The notes beneath the pieces are model-generated. The model saw nothing but the letters and a program-made list of their open reading frames with translations, ran no database searches and had not been told where the DNA came from. DNA of 6,595 bases from positions 1 through 6,595 of the forward strand of contig JBFWNZ010000220.1 in assembly GCA_050250795.1 (NCBI GenBank), given 5' to 3'. This document shows, piece after piece, positions 1 to 6,049 of this stretch. The first letter of the stretch is position 1. Each line of letters starts with the position of its first letter. Made by a program: the position numbers and the translations under genes. The stretch comes from JBFWNZ01 sp050250795. Lineage in GTDB: Bacteria > Pseudomonadota > Alphaproteobacteria > UBA8366.

Positions 1-310
1 CGAGCGATCCGACCGCGACGAACTGGTCGCCCTGTTCACCATGGTCGATGCGACCGTGGCACCCTGCCACAGCATCAAGGACATCTTCGAGGACGTGCAT
101 TACCAGGCGCGCGGCAACATCGCGTCGGTCGAGGACGAGGAACTGGGCGGGCCGATCCGGATGCAGAACGTGATCGGCCGCTTCTCCAACTCCAATCCGC
201 GCATCCGCCACGCAGGGCCGCGCCTGGGCTCGTCGAACCGGCAGGTTCTGATCGACATGCTCGGCTTCGACGAAACGGAACTGTCCGCGGCCGGCTACAA
301 ATTCGATTAG
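1..310 (+). CDS. CaiB/BaiF (class III) CoA-transferase, C-terminal fragment
   Basis: This is the 3' end of a gene that starts before the window; the frame is open from base 2, giving 102 visible residues before a TAG stop at 308-310. The ATG at 41 is internal, since in-frame coding continues upstream of it. The visible part matches the C-terminal domain of class III CoA-transferases, enzymes that move CoA between acyl donors and carboxylic acids such as formate/oxalate, succinate or carnitine. Family features seen are a 'PCHSIKDIFEDVHYQARG' segment (the usual 'P...I.d...dpq..arg' motif), a 'PIRMQNVIGRFS' strand, the 'IRHAGPRLGSSNRQVL' segment and the terminal 'LGF' helix. The catalytic aspartate lies in the missing N-terminal half, so substrate cannot be inferred. 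It converges on the FecR gene with only 3 bases between stop codons. Family is fairly sure; substrate unknown. Confidence 0.88.
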   Translation, partial: ERSDRDELVALFTMVDATVAPCHSIKDIFEDVHYQARGNIASVEDEELGGPIRMQNVIGRFSNSNPRIRHAGPRLGSSNRQVLIDMLGFDETELSAAGYKFD

Positions 311-313
311 GGC

Positions 314-970
314 TCAGCGAAAGGCGATGGAGGCAAAGGCCTCGTCGATGGAGTCCTGGGCCCAGGTTGCCGGCGGCGTCGGTGCCGCGCCGCCGGACAT
401 CGGCAGGAATGTGCCCTCGTTTGGGTCGTCCAGGGTCACGCCGCCCTGCGGCGTATCGACCGCGATGGCGCCATCCAGGATCATGAACCCGTAGTGGAAC
501 TGCCCCGGCGGCATGCCAGAGGCCAGCGGGCCGCCGAAGAACTCGGTTCCGCGGATGCCGATAGTCGCAACCGGGGTGGTGAAGGCCACGGCTTGCGGCA
601 TCTGCTTGCCGATCGCGCCGGACAGGAACTTGAAGGTGCCGGCAACCACGCGGATGGCCTGTTCGCTGCGCCGGCTGTCCGGCCGCATGTCATAGACCAG
701 TTCGTCGAGCCCCACGCGGGCCTCGGCGCCGAGCGTCAGGCGCGAATCGTCGAGAAACGCCAGTTCGGCGCGGGCATCCTTGCCCGTCTCTACGGTCCCG
801 TTCCGGTGGACCGGCGAGCCGACGGCCAGCGCCACGCGCGTATTGCCCAGCACCTCGCTGGCGTCGCCCTGCAAGCGGACGACCCGCCCTGCCACTTCCT
901 GGGCGAATGCCTCGGACACGCAGGAAAACCCGATCAGGACCAGCCCTATGGCCGCCAGCCGTCCGATCAT
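314..970 (-). CDS. Secreted FecR-domain protein
   Basis: A 218-residue exported protein. Residues 1-23 form a signal peptide with a hydrophobic core and an AFA-QE cleavage site. Residues of roughly 45-145 are a FecR domain, with the hallmark 'TPVATIGIRGTEF' at 132-144 and a preceding 'F.LSGAIGK' strand. The last 70 residues are proline/glycine-rich and end in a short acidic helix. Classical FecR proteins are inner-membrane anti-sigma regulators of TonB-dependent uptake, but this one has no N-terminal cytoplasmic domain and no sigma-factor or TonB receptor gene beside it. It is better described as a periplasmic FecR-like beta-domain protein of unknown role. Its ATG overlaps the stop of the upstream LysM gene (TCAT at 967-970, read as ATGA) and has no good Shine-Dalgarno of its own, so translation is probably coupled. 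Family assignment is strong; function is inferred only from location. Confidence 0.85.
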   Translation of the reverse strand: MIGRLAAIGLVLIGFSCVSEAFAQEVAGRVVRLQGDASEVLGNTRVALAVGSPVHRNGTVETGKDARAELAFLDDSRLTLGAEARVGLDELVYDMRPDSRRSEQAIRVVAGTFKFLSGAIGKQMPQAVAFTTPVATIGIRGTEFFGGPLASGMPPGQFHYGFMILDGAIAVDTPQGGVTLDDPNEGTFLPMSGGAAPTPPATWAQDSIDEAFASIAFR

Positions 971-1944
971 CGGGGGACCGCGATCACCTGACCGGGATAG
1001 ATCTTATCCGGATCCCGAATTTGGTCCTGATTGGCCTCGTAAAGCACGGAATAGCGGAAGCCGCTGCCCAGGGCATGACGCGCGATCCGCCACAGGCTCT
1101 GCCCCGGCTGGACCACGATGTATCGATCCCCGGCGAACCCGACCAGCGGTTCGGACCGCGAGAAGGGCAGTTCGATCCGCGCCACCACCTTGTCATCTGC
1201 CAACTGGTCGACGCGCAGCGTGTACAGACCCGGCGCCACCGTCCCTTCGGGACGCAGCGACCAGCGGCCATCGGGCGAAACCGGCACCGTGCCGATGGGC
1301 TTGTTGTTCAGATAGACCCGCACATTGCGTGCCGCGCCCGACGGCGAGGGCACATTCGCGGTGCCGCTCAGCGACAGGTTGCCCTCGTCGTCATAATCGA
1401 TCACATCCAGGGTCAGCGAGTTCGGCGGCGGCGGCCCGTCGGGACGTTGCAGGATACGGCTGGGCCCCTTGCCGTCGCGCGGCGTCAATACCGCGACGGC
1501 CGGCTCCTTCGCCCGTCCGCCCGGACGCTCGGGCACCGACAGCACGACCACATGGTCCGATTGGTGGGTCGTCCCGTCCTGCGTCGCCTCCAGCGTGAAC
1601 TGCCGTTCGCCCGGCTCGATGGGATGGTCCGGCACGATCACCCACTCGCCGCGCGCATCGGCGGTCGCCTCGCCCACGACCGATTCGCCGTCCATCACGC
1701 GCACCTTGGCACCCGGCCGCGCGCGGCCGGCAATCACGGCATTGCCGCTGGGATCGATCCGCACGACGTCGAAGCTGGGCGTGTCCGGGGAACGCGTCTC
1801 CGCCTTGGGCGACGGCACGGCGTCGCCGGCCGCACCCGGCACAGGACGCGCGGGTTCCGGCTCGCCGGTCAGCCAAGTATTGAGACCCAGCGCCAGCAAC
1901 AGAATGACGACGCCGACGACCCCGATCAGGATAAAACGATTCAA
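967..1944 (-). CDS. Membrane-anchored protein with two Ig-like repeats and C-terminal LysM
   Basis: A 325-residue protein. Residues 4-24 form one transmembrane helix, followed by a Pro/Ala/Glu-rich linker (about 27-56). Two beta-rich repeats follow: 57-136 ('V.IDPSGNAVIAGRARPGAKVRV...GEATADARGEWVI') and 176-260 ('DYDDEGNLSLSGTA...VRVYLNNKPIGTVPVSPDGRWSL'). They share a G-N-(A/L)-x-(I/L)-x-G-x-A strand and a 'D.(R)G.W' turn, as in bacterial Ig-like folds. Residues 273-324 are a LysM domain ('YIVVQPGQSLWRIARHALG...YEANQDQIRDPDKIYPGQVIAVP'), which binds N-acetylglucosamine-containing glycans such as peptidoglycan. The protein should sit in the inner membrane and reach into the cell wall. The start chosen is a TTG at 1942-1944: no ATG or GTG occurs in frame between it and the upstream in-frame stop at 1975-1977, and a GAGGGG lies just before it. 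It is coupled to the FecR gene. Confidence 0.87.
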   Translation of the reverse strand: MNRFILIGVVGVVILLLALGLNTWLTGEPEPARPVPGAAGDAVPSPKAETRSPDTPSFDVVRIDPSGNAVIAGRARPGAKVRVMDGESVVGEATADARGEWVIVPDHPIEPGERQFTLEATQDGTTHQSDHVVVLSVPERPGGRAKEPAVAVLTPRDGKGPSRILQRPDGPPPPNSLTLDVIDYDDEGNLSLSGTANVPSPSGAARNVRVYLNNKPIGTVPVSPDGRWSLRPEGTVAPGLYTLRVDQLADDKVVARIELPFSRSEPLVGFAGDRYIVVQPGQSLWRIARHALGSGFRYSVLYEANQDQIRDPDKIYPGQVIAVPR

Positions 1945-2041
1945 ACGCCCCTCGCTCGTGGCTCGCGGAGAGGATCACCGCGCCTAAGGCTACCGGCGCC
2001 GGGAAGCCGACGCAACCGGCAGGCTTGTCCTGAGACGGCGG
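1945..2041 (-). other. Spacer between diheme cytochrome and LysM genes, with GC-rich palindrome
   Basis: These 97 non-coding bases separate two same-strand genes. They contain a perfect 10-base palindrome (CCGGCGCCGG, 1993-2002) flanked by GGCT/AGCC arms (1988-1991 and 2005-2008) that could extend an imperfect hairpin. No T-run follows on the minus strand, so a Rho-independent terminator is not supported. A weak TTGCGT / TAGCCT pair with 17-base spacing can be picked out on the minus strand but matches consensus at only three bases per hexamer. Whether LysM-FecR has its own promoter or is read through from the cytochromes is undecided. Confidence 0.3.
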
Positions 2042-2908
2042 CTAATCGAGCGATTTCAGGTAAACGGCGATGGCCCCCCGATCCGTATGCGTCAGGCGGC
2101 TCGTCGAATTCTCCACGACCTCAGCCATCTCGCCGCCCACGAAATCGCCATCGGGCATCATGCCGGATTTCAGCATCGTCGCGATGTCGACTTCCGACCA
2201 GTCCCGCAGGTCGGCCGAGCGGATGCCGGGCACCCGCGAATGGTCCGCTTCGCCGTTGCCGGCCAGGGCCGCGTCGCGGTCGACCGCACCGAAGGCATTG
2301 CGGGGCGAATGGCATTCGCCGCAATGCCCCAGAACCTCGACCAGATACGCCCCGCGCTGCCATTCCGGAGACCGGCCTGCGGGCGTCTCCGAACGCCCCG
2401 GCGTGAAGAACAGCGCCTGCCAGACCCCCATCAGCCAGCGCTGGTTGAAGGGAAAACTCAAATCGTGCGATTGGCTGGGCTTCGGCTGCGGCGCAACCGT
2501 CTGCAGATAGGCCCAAAGATCGGCCAGGTCGGCATCGCTCACCCCCGTGTAGGAGGTGTAAGGGAACGCTGGATAGTAGTAGCTGCCGTCGGGTCTCCGC
2601 CCCTCGCGCATGGCCGCCTCGAAATCGGCGAATGTCCACCGGCCGATGCCGTGCGCCGGATCGGGCGTGATGTTCGGGGTATGGAACGCTCCGAACGGCG
2701 TTTCCAGGGGACGGTCGCCGGCAAGCGCGGGTCCCTCGCCCTTGTCGCCGGTGTGGCAACCGAAACATCCCGCCGCATCGAAGATATAGCGACCCCGCTC
2801 GATGGCTGCCGAATCGGCAGCCGTCGCAACGGTTGTACCGGCGACCAGCATGCAGGCCGCCGCCAGAACACGGACAAGCCTGCGCAAAGCGTTCCGGTGC
2901 AGGTCCAT
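2042..2908 (-). CDS. Periplasmic diheme cytochrome c
   Basis: With the ATG at 2906-2908 this is 288 residues. Residues 1-31 form a signal peptide (basic start, hydrophobic core, 'TVATAAD' cleavage region). Two cytochrome c domains follow, each with a covalent haem site: CFGCH at 48-52 and CGECH at 196-200. Between them is the 'HTPNITPD...GIGRWTFADFEAAMREGRRPDGSYYYPAFPYTSYTGVSDADLADLWAYL' segment typical of cytochrome subunits of membrane alcohol/gluconate-type dehydrogenases and related two-domain cytochromes. 'SGMMPDGD' (248-255) can supply the axial Met for the second haem. No dehydrogenase subunit is adjacent, so it may act as a stand-alone electron carrier. A TTG at 2912-2914 would add two residues and sits closer to a GGGGA, so the start is ambiguous by six bases. 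It lies 19 bases after the cytochrome c' stop, so the two genes are probably one transcript. Confidence 0.9.
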   Translation of the reverse strand: MDLHRNALRRLVRVLAAACMLVAGTTVATAADSAAIERGRYIFDAAGCFGCHTGDKGEGPALAGDRPLETPFGAFHTPNITPDPAHGIGRWTFADFEAAMREGRRPDGSYYYPAFPYTSYTGVSDADLADLWAYLQTVAPQPKPSQSHDLSFPFNQRWLMGVWQALFFTPGRSETPAGRSPEWQRGAYLVEVLGHCGECHSPRNAFGAVDRDAALAGNGEADHSRVPGIRSADLRDWSEVDIATMLKSGMMPDGDFVGGEMAEVVENSTSRLTHTDRGAIAVYLKSLD

Positions 2909-2927
2909 GCTCAACGGCGTCCCCGCC

Positions 2928-3428
2928 CTATTCGGCTTTCGGTCCGCGATAGGCGCTGTGGCAGCCGCCGCATCCGTTCTTGCCCAGCGAGTCGAAGGCT
3001 GCCGCGATCACCGCCTTGTCGCCGGTGTCGGCCGCTGCGGACAATGCTGCGGCTTCAGCTTCCATCTTGGCCACCGCCGCCTGGAATCCGGGCATATCCT
3101 CCCAGATTTTCGGCAGGGCGCGCGTCATCTTCGGATCGACCGTTCCGCGTCCCGATCCCGCCGGGAACATGGCCGGCAGCGATTTTGTGTCGGCAGCCAT
3201 CTTCTCGGCCGCGGCCTTGACTGCCGCCGCGTCGCCCTTGTCCTCGGTCACGAAGGCTTTGACGATGCCCGTCTGCTGGCCGAAATCTTTCATGACATCG
3301 ACGCGCTGCTTGATGGCGGCTGCGGCCTGGGCCATGTCCGGCATCGACTTCTTGGTCGACTGCCAGTACCCCAACGCGCCCACGATAACCGCCAGGACGA
3401 CGGCAATAACGATGATCGGCTTAGGCAT
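2928..3428 (-). CDS. Membrane-anchored cytochrome c' (class II cytochrome c)
   Basis: A 166-residue protein. The start chosen is the ATG at 3426-3428, preceded by GGGGGAG (3438-3444) at 9-base spacing; an in-frame start 27 bases upstream lacks that support and would put polar residues before the hydrophobic segment. Residues 3-22 are a strongly hydrophobic helix without a clear AxA cleavage site, so I infer an uncleaved anchor with the domain in the periplasm. The rest fits the four-helix cytochrome c' fold: 'IKQRVDVMKDFGQQTGIVKAFV' (helix 1, R42, M46), 'FPAGSGRG...RALPKIWEDMPGF' in the middle, and CGGCH at 153-157 followed by 'SAYRG' at the extreme C-terminus. Members bind NO/CO or carry electrons (c556-like low-spin forms). 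M46 falls where the axial Met of low-spin c556-type members lies, so redox or gas-binding roles are both open. It is first in a probable operon with the diheme cytochrome. Confidence 0.9.
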   Translation of the reverse strand: MPKPIIVIAVVLAVIVGALGYWQSTKKSMPDMAQAAAAIKQRVDVMKDFGQQTGIVKAFVTEDKGDAAAVKAAAEKMAADTKSLPAMFPAGSGRGTVDPKMTRALPKIWEDMPGFQAAVAKMEAEAAALSAAADTGDKAVIAAAFDSLGKNGCGGCHSAYRGPKAE

Positions 3429-3569
3429 CCCGATTGTCTCCCCCTGCAAGCGCATATCCGTGCGGACTGTCTTTCCGCCTGTGGGGCACCATGCTATGGG
3501 CGCGAAACGCCAGCAAGCCAGCGGCGTTCACAGTTGTGTGACATGATTGCGAGCTCATAGAGGAACCCG
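3429..3569. promoter_or_regulatory. Divergent intergenic region (cytochrome c' / LOG gene)
   Basis: These 141 bases separate two genes facing away from each other, so promoters for both should lie here. I see no hexamer pair convincing enough to place either. Two short inverted repeats are present: AACGCC (3506-3511) with GGCGTT (3523-3528), and GCGGA (3462-3466) with TCCGC (3474-3478). The first sits centrally and could be an operator; the second would lie in the cytochrome c' leader. The ribosome binding sites are clear on both sides: GGGGGAG (minus, 3438-3444) and AGAGGAA (plus, 3559-3565). Confidence 0.45.
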
Positions 3570-4154
3570 ATGCCCGAGATCGGCAGCGTCTGCGTTTATT
3601 GCGGTTCGTCCGGCCGGGGCCGTGCCGGCCATCTGGCAGCGGCCCGCGACCTCGGCACCACCCTCGCCCGCGAGGGCGTGCGGCTCGTCTATGGCGGCGG
3701 CCGGGTCGGCCTGATGGGCGCCGCCGCCGATGCCGCGCTCGCCGCCGGCGGCGATGTCACCGGGATCATTCCCGCCTTTCTCCAGGCCCTGGAACTGGCG
3801 AATAGCCGGGTCGGCCAGTTGATCGTCACCGACACCATGCATTCCCGCAAACAGCGGATGGCGGAGTTGAGCGACGGCTTCGTCATACTTCCCGGCGGTC
3901 TCGGCACGCTCGACGAAGCCTTCGAGATCGTCACCTGGCGCCAACTCGGGCTGCACGACAAGCCGATCGTGGTGCTGGACGTGGATGGGTACTGGCAGCC
4001 GCTCAAGGCTCTGCTCGATCACATCCTGGCCGAGAACTATGTCCGCGAGGACCATGCCCGGCTGGTGCGTTTCGTCGGACGGGTCGATCAGGTTCTGCCG
4101 ACGCTGCGGTCGATGCCCGCCTCCGGCAGCCGCATCGACCTGAAATGGAGTTGA
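3570..4154 (+). CDS. LOG-family (TIGR00730) nucleoside-5'-monophosphate phosphoribohydrolase
   Basis: A 194-residue cytoplasmic protein of normal family length. It has a Rossmann-like start ('VCVYCGSSGRG', 7-17), the 'YGGGRVGLMG' phosphate-binding loop (41-50), 'MHSRKQRM' (90-97) and the signature 'PGGLGTLDE' (108-116), whose Arg, Lys and Glu form the active site of LONELY GUY enzymes. Characterised members cleave cytokinin riboside 5'-monophosphate or, in many bacteria, AMP or other nucleoside monophosphates to free base and ribose 5-phosphate. In a non-plant-associated bacterium a nucleotide-salvage role is as likely as cytokinin release, and the sequence alone does not decide. The ATG follows AGAGGAA by four bases. 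It is the first gene of a plus-strand block and diverges from the cytochrome genes; no purine or cytokinin genes flank it. Confidence 0.92.
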   Translation: MPEIGSVCVYCGSSGRGRAGHLAAARDLGTTLAREGVRLVYGGGRVGLMGAAADAALAAGGDVTGIIPAFLQALELANSRVGQLIVTDTMHSRKQRMAELSDGFVILPGGLGTLDEAFEIVTWRQLGLHDKPIVVLDVDGYWQPLKALLDHILAENYVREDHARLVRFVGRVDQVLPTLRSMPASGSRIDLKWS

Positions 4155-4191
4155 CCTGCGACCACAAGAGTCGTGCCAGCGCGAATTCTGG

Positions 4192-4200
4192 TGATATTGT
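4192..4200 (+). promoter_or_regulatory. Possible extended -10 element
   Basis: TG-A-TATTGT matches four of six -10 bases plus the extended TGn, and lies in the most AT-rich patch of the spacer, just upstream of the inverted-repeat element. No matching -35 is seen at 16-18 bases. It would give a leader of roughly 85 bases carrying the hairpins. Weak call. Confidence 0.22.
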
Positions 4201-4202
4201 GC

Positions 4203-4260
4203 GGCGGCCGGCCCGCCGGCACCCGACGCAGCTTCCCGGCTGCGTCCGCGCAGGGCCGCC
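4203..4260 (+). other. Nested inverted-repeat element in leader of the 456-residue gene
   Basis: The 139-base spacer before the next gene contains several perfect inverted repeats. GACGCAGC (4225-4232) and GCTGCGTC (4239-4246) form an 8-bp stem with loop TTCCCG. GGCGGCC (4203-4209) pairs with GGCCGCC (4254-4260) as an outer 7-bp stem enclosing it. GCCGG/CCGGC (4207-4211 / 4216-4220) offers a competing small hairpin within the left arm. No T-tract follows, so it is not a standard terminator for the LOG gene. It ends 33 bases before the start codon, leaving the AGGAAA ribosome site (4279-4284) outside the structure. It may be a structured 5' leader, a protein-binding site, or chance pairing in GC-rich DNA. 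Confidence 0.4.
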
Positions 4261-4293
4261 CCGACCGTCCGAACTGACAGGAAACGACCAGAT

Positions 4294-5664
4294 ATGCTCG
4301 ATCTTATGAAGATTGCCCGGACCGAAGCCGATGGCGGCGACCTCGTCGGTCTGCTCGGAAGCCTCTACGAACCCACCGATCTCCGGCCGACCGGCTATCC
4401 GAACGCGCTCATCTGGAAGGGCGGGAACCATGACGGCAAGGTCAACCCCATCGCCCATTCGCTGACCGACGCCTTCGCGCTGCTGGGCACGGTGATGGCG
4501 GCCGACGTGCTGGGCCTGCCCTTCTATGCGGTGCCGATGTGGGCGCAGATCCGCCACGACCGCAAGCTCGAGCCGCTGAGCTGGTTCGGCAACATGCCCT
4601 GCACCTCGATCAAGTGGTCGACCGCCGGCGACGCCTATGTCAATGACGGCAAGGGCGGCAAGGTGGTGGTGATGGGCAAGTCGGGCAATGCGCCCCTGCG
4701 CACCCAGGCCGGCGTCTATTGCAACGTGCGCCCCTACGGCAACATCACGGTCGTGCGCTGCATGCCCTGCCTGCCCTATTCCCAGGACAAGGCCAAGTTC
4801 GACGTCGATCCCAAGACCGGCATCGTGCATTCCGAGATGAACACGCCGGGCGTGCAGATGGCCTATGCCTGCCGGCTGTTCCTGAAGATGGTGAACGACA
4901 GCGGCAAGCTGGGCCGCGTCGCCTTCAAGCCGACCCAGGCGATGGAGGACGGCATCAATGCCGGCCTGCTGTCCTGGATGCTGCAGGGCACGAAGTTCAA
5001 GATCGGCCGCAAATGGGCGGTCAACGCCTATGACGAGCACCGCGAGCGGGTGGACCGGATCATCGCCCTGCTGCCGGCCGACTTCAGGAAGGGCATGGAG
5101 AACTGGACCGGCCAGATCGAGCAGCACATCGCCGACACCAATTACGGCCTGCTGATCTGGGACCTGATCGAGAAGCGCGACGTCCTCGTGCTGGCGACCG
5201 ATCTCGACGGCGACCGGCTGACCGACCTGCTGGCCGACATCTCCGACCCGCTGCGCCGCTTCGGCCAGATCGTGCTCGACCATGTCGGCACCAAGGCCAA
5301 GATGAACGACCTGTGGACCCAGATGGGTTACACGACCGGCAATGGCCGCGACATGACCTCGGTCATGCACCGCATGGCCGGCCCGCCCATCCACGAGCAG
5401 ACGCTGGGCTCGGCCGACGCAATGCTGCTGCGCCTGCTGGACGGCGACGAGACGGTGGGCGGCACCAAGCAGCCCTACGACCCGCGCATCCATTTCGTCC
5501 TGATCCGCGACGCCTATCTCGACGCCAATCCCAAGAATGCCGCTTTGGGTGGCTGGTTCGACGACGTGATCGCCAAGTTCGATGAAATTTATGCCGGCAA
5601 CCGGCCCGGCTTCATCGAGGGCTACGAGAAGCTCAAGGCCGCCATCAAGCCCTGGGGCAAGTGA
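4294..5664 (+). CDS. Conserved-looking protein of unknown function (456 aa)
   Basis: I do not recognise the family. The ATG follows AGGAAA (4279-4284) by nine bases. There is no signal peptide or clear transmembrane helix, so it is probably cytoplasmic. The N-terminal half is rich in Trp, Gly and aromatic residues, with segments such as 'GGNHDGKVNPIAHSLTDAFALLGTVMAADVLGLPFYAVPMWAQIRHDR'. All five cysteines fall between residues 103 and 193 (103, 143, 156, 159, 193), including a CMPC pair at 156-159, which could bind a metal or be redox active. The C-terminal half looks helical and charged ('DLIEKRDVLVLATDLDGDRLTDLLADI', 'YDPRIHFVLIRDAYLD'). Codon use is strongly biased (Leu mostly CTG after the first few dozen codons, Lys almost always AAG), suggesting good expression. 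It stands alone between the LOG gene and a terminator. Coding strand is certain from codon bias, RBS and terminator; function is not. Confidence 0.85.
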   Translation: MLDLMKIARTEADGGDLVGLLGSLYEPTDLRPTGYPNALIWKGGNHDGKVNPIAHSLTDAFALLGTVMAADVLGLPFYAVPMWAQIRHDRKLEPLSWFGNMPCTSIKWSTAGDAYVNDGKGGKVVVMGKSGNAPLRTQAGVYCNVRPYGNITVVRCMPCLPYSQDKAKFDVDPKTGIVHSEMNTPGVQMAYACRLFLKMVNDSGKLGRVAFKPTQAMEDGINAGLLSWMLQGTKFKIGRKWAVNAYDEHRERVDRIIALLPADFRKGMENWTGQIEQHIADTNYGLLIWDLIEKRDVLVLATDLDGDRLTDLLADISDPLRRFGQIVLDHVGTKAKMNDLWTQMGYTTGNGRDMTSVMHRMAGPPIHEQTLGSADAMLLRLLDGDETVGGTKQPYDPRIHFVLIRDAYLDANPKNAALGGWFDDVIAKFDEIYAGNRPGFIEGYEKLKAAIKPWGK

Positions 5665-5670
5665 CGGCAC

Positions 5671-5709
5671 GGGGCCGCATCGCCCAAGACGGTGCGGCCC
5701 CTTTACTTC
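5671..5709 (+). terminator. Rho-independent terminator of the 456-residue gene
   Basis: GGGGCCGCA (5671-5679) pairs perfectly with TGCGGCCCC (5693-5701). The stem extends inward by one G-U and two G-C pairs to a 7-base loop, and CTTTACTTCT follows as a mixed T-tract. It starts 6 bases after the TGA stop. On the minus strand the hairpin lies 12 bases past the lipoprotein stop but lacks a following T-run, so it would help that gene less. Confidence 0.8.
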
Positions 5710-5713
5710 TGCC

Positions 5714-6049
5714 CTACTGGTCGTCCTTGCGGCGCAGCTGGTTCTTGGGCAGCGGCGGCAGCCCCGGCGGAACCTCGCAGACATAGTTCGCCCGCAGCTT
5801 GCTGTTCATCGGACAGGGATTGAATATCCGGTCCTCGGACAGGAAGACGACCGACGCCCGCGGATCCTCGCACTGCTTCTGGGCTTCCTGGGCAAGCGCC
5901 GCCTCCGTCGCGGTGTGCGCATTGAAGCAGACCGACACCACTTCGCGCTCGTCGCCGGGCAACAGCTTGGGCGGCGTCACCTTGGACGGTTCGCCGCTGC
6001 AACCGACCAGGACGGCAAAGGCGGCCAGAACCGCCATTCTGCGGCTCAT
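5714..6049 (-). CDS. Small cysteine-rich lipoprotein of unknown function
   Basis: A 111-residue protein with a short basic start (SRR), a hydrophobic stretch and a lipobox L-V-G-C with the lipidated cysteine at residue 17. The residue after Cys is Ser, not Asp, which favours outer-membrane sorting by the usual rule for Gram-negative lipoproteins. The mature part has four further cysteines (41, 60, 79, 91) that could form two disulfides in the periplasm, a mid helix ('HTATEAALAQEAQKQC') and a proline-rich then basic tail. I do not recognise a domain. The ATG at 6047-6049 overlaps the TGA of the upstream VWA gene (ATGA) and has only a weak Shine-Dalgarno, so translation is probably coupled; Met5 is a less likely start. 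Its product may work with the VWA protein, but that is inferred only from gene order. Confidence 0.78.
   Translation of the reverse strand: MSRRMAVLAAFAVLVGCSGEPSKVTPPKLLPGDEREVVSVCFNAHTATEAALAQEAQKQCEDPRASVVFLSEDRIFNPCPMNSKLRANYVCEVPPGLPPLPKNQLRRKDDQ

Noticed and set aside
1391..1978. A GTG-started minus-strand frame overlapping the LysM gene
   Set aside because: It is Arg/Gly-rich with no domain and is out of frame with the LysM protein, whose helix, repeats and LysM domain are intact in the other frame. I found no sign of a frameshift.
1988..2008. Palindrome as terminator of the diheme cytochrome gene
   Set aside because: The stem is interrupted and no T-run follows on the minus strand.
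907..2406. A 499-residue plus-strand open frame
   Set aside because: It spans four minus-strand features with clear domains (FecR, LysM, spacer, diheme cytochrome) and has the Arg/Pro-rich composition of an antisense frame in GC-rich DNA.
2087..3220. A 377-residue plus-strand open frame
   Set aside because: It is antisense to both cytochromes, whose haem motifs and signal peptides prove the minus frame.
3570..4154. Annotating this gene as a lysine decarboxylase
   Set aside because: Older databases used that name for the PGGxGTxxE family, but the motifs are those of LOG phosphoribohydrolases and there is no PLP site.
4151..4156. TTGACC as a -35 box at the end of the LOG gene
   Set aside because: Good hexamer match, but no -10-like sequence at 16-18 bases downstream.
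4003..5784. A 593-residue minus-strand open frame covering the unknown gene
   Set aside because: It is a compositional shadow: His/Val/Gly/Ala/Gln-rich without domain character. The plus-strand frame has strong codon bias, an RBS and a matching terminator, and the shadow also runs into the LOG gene.
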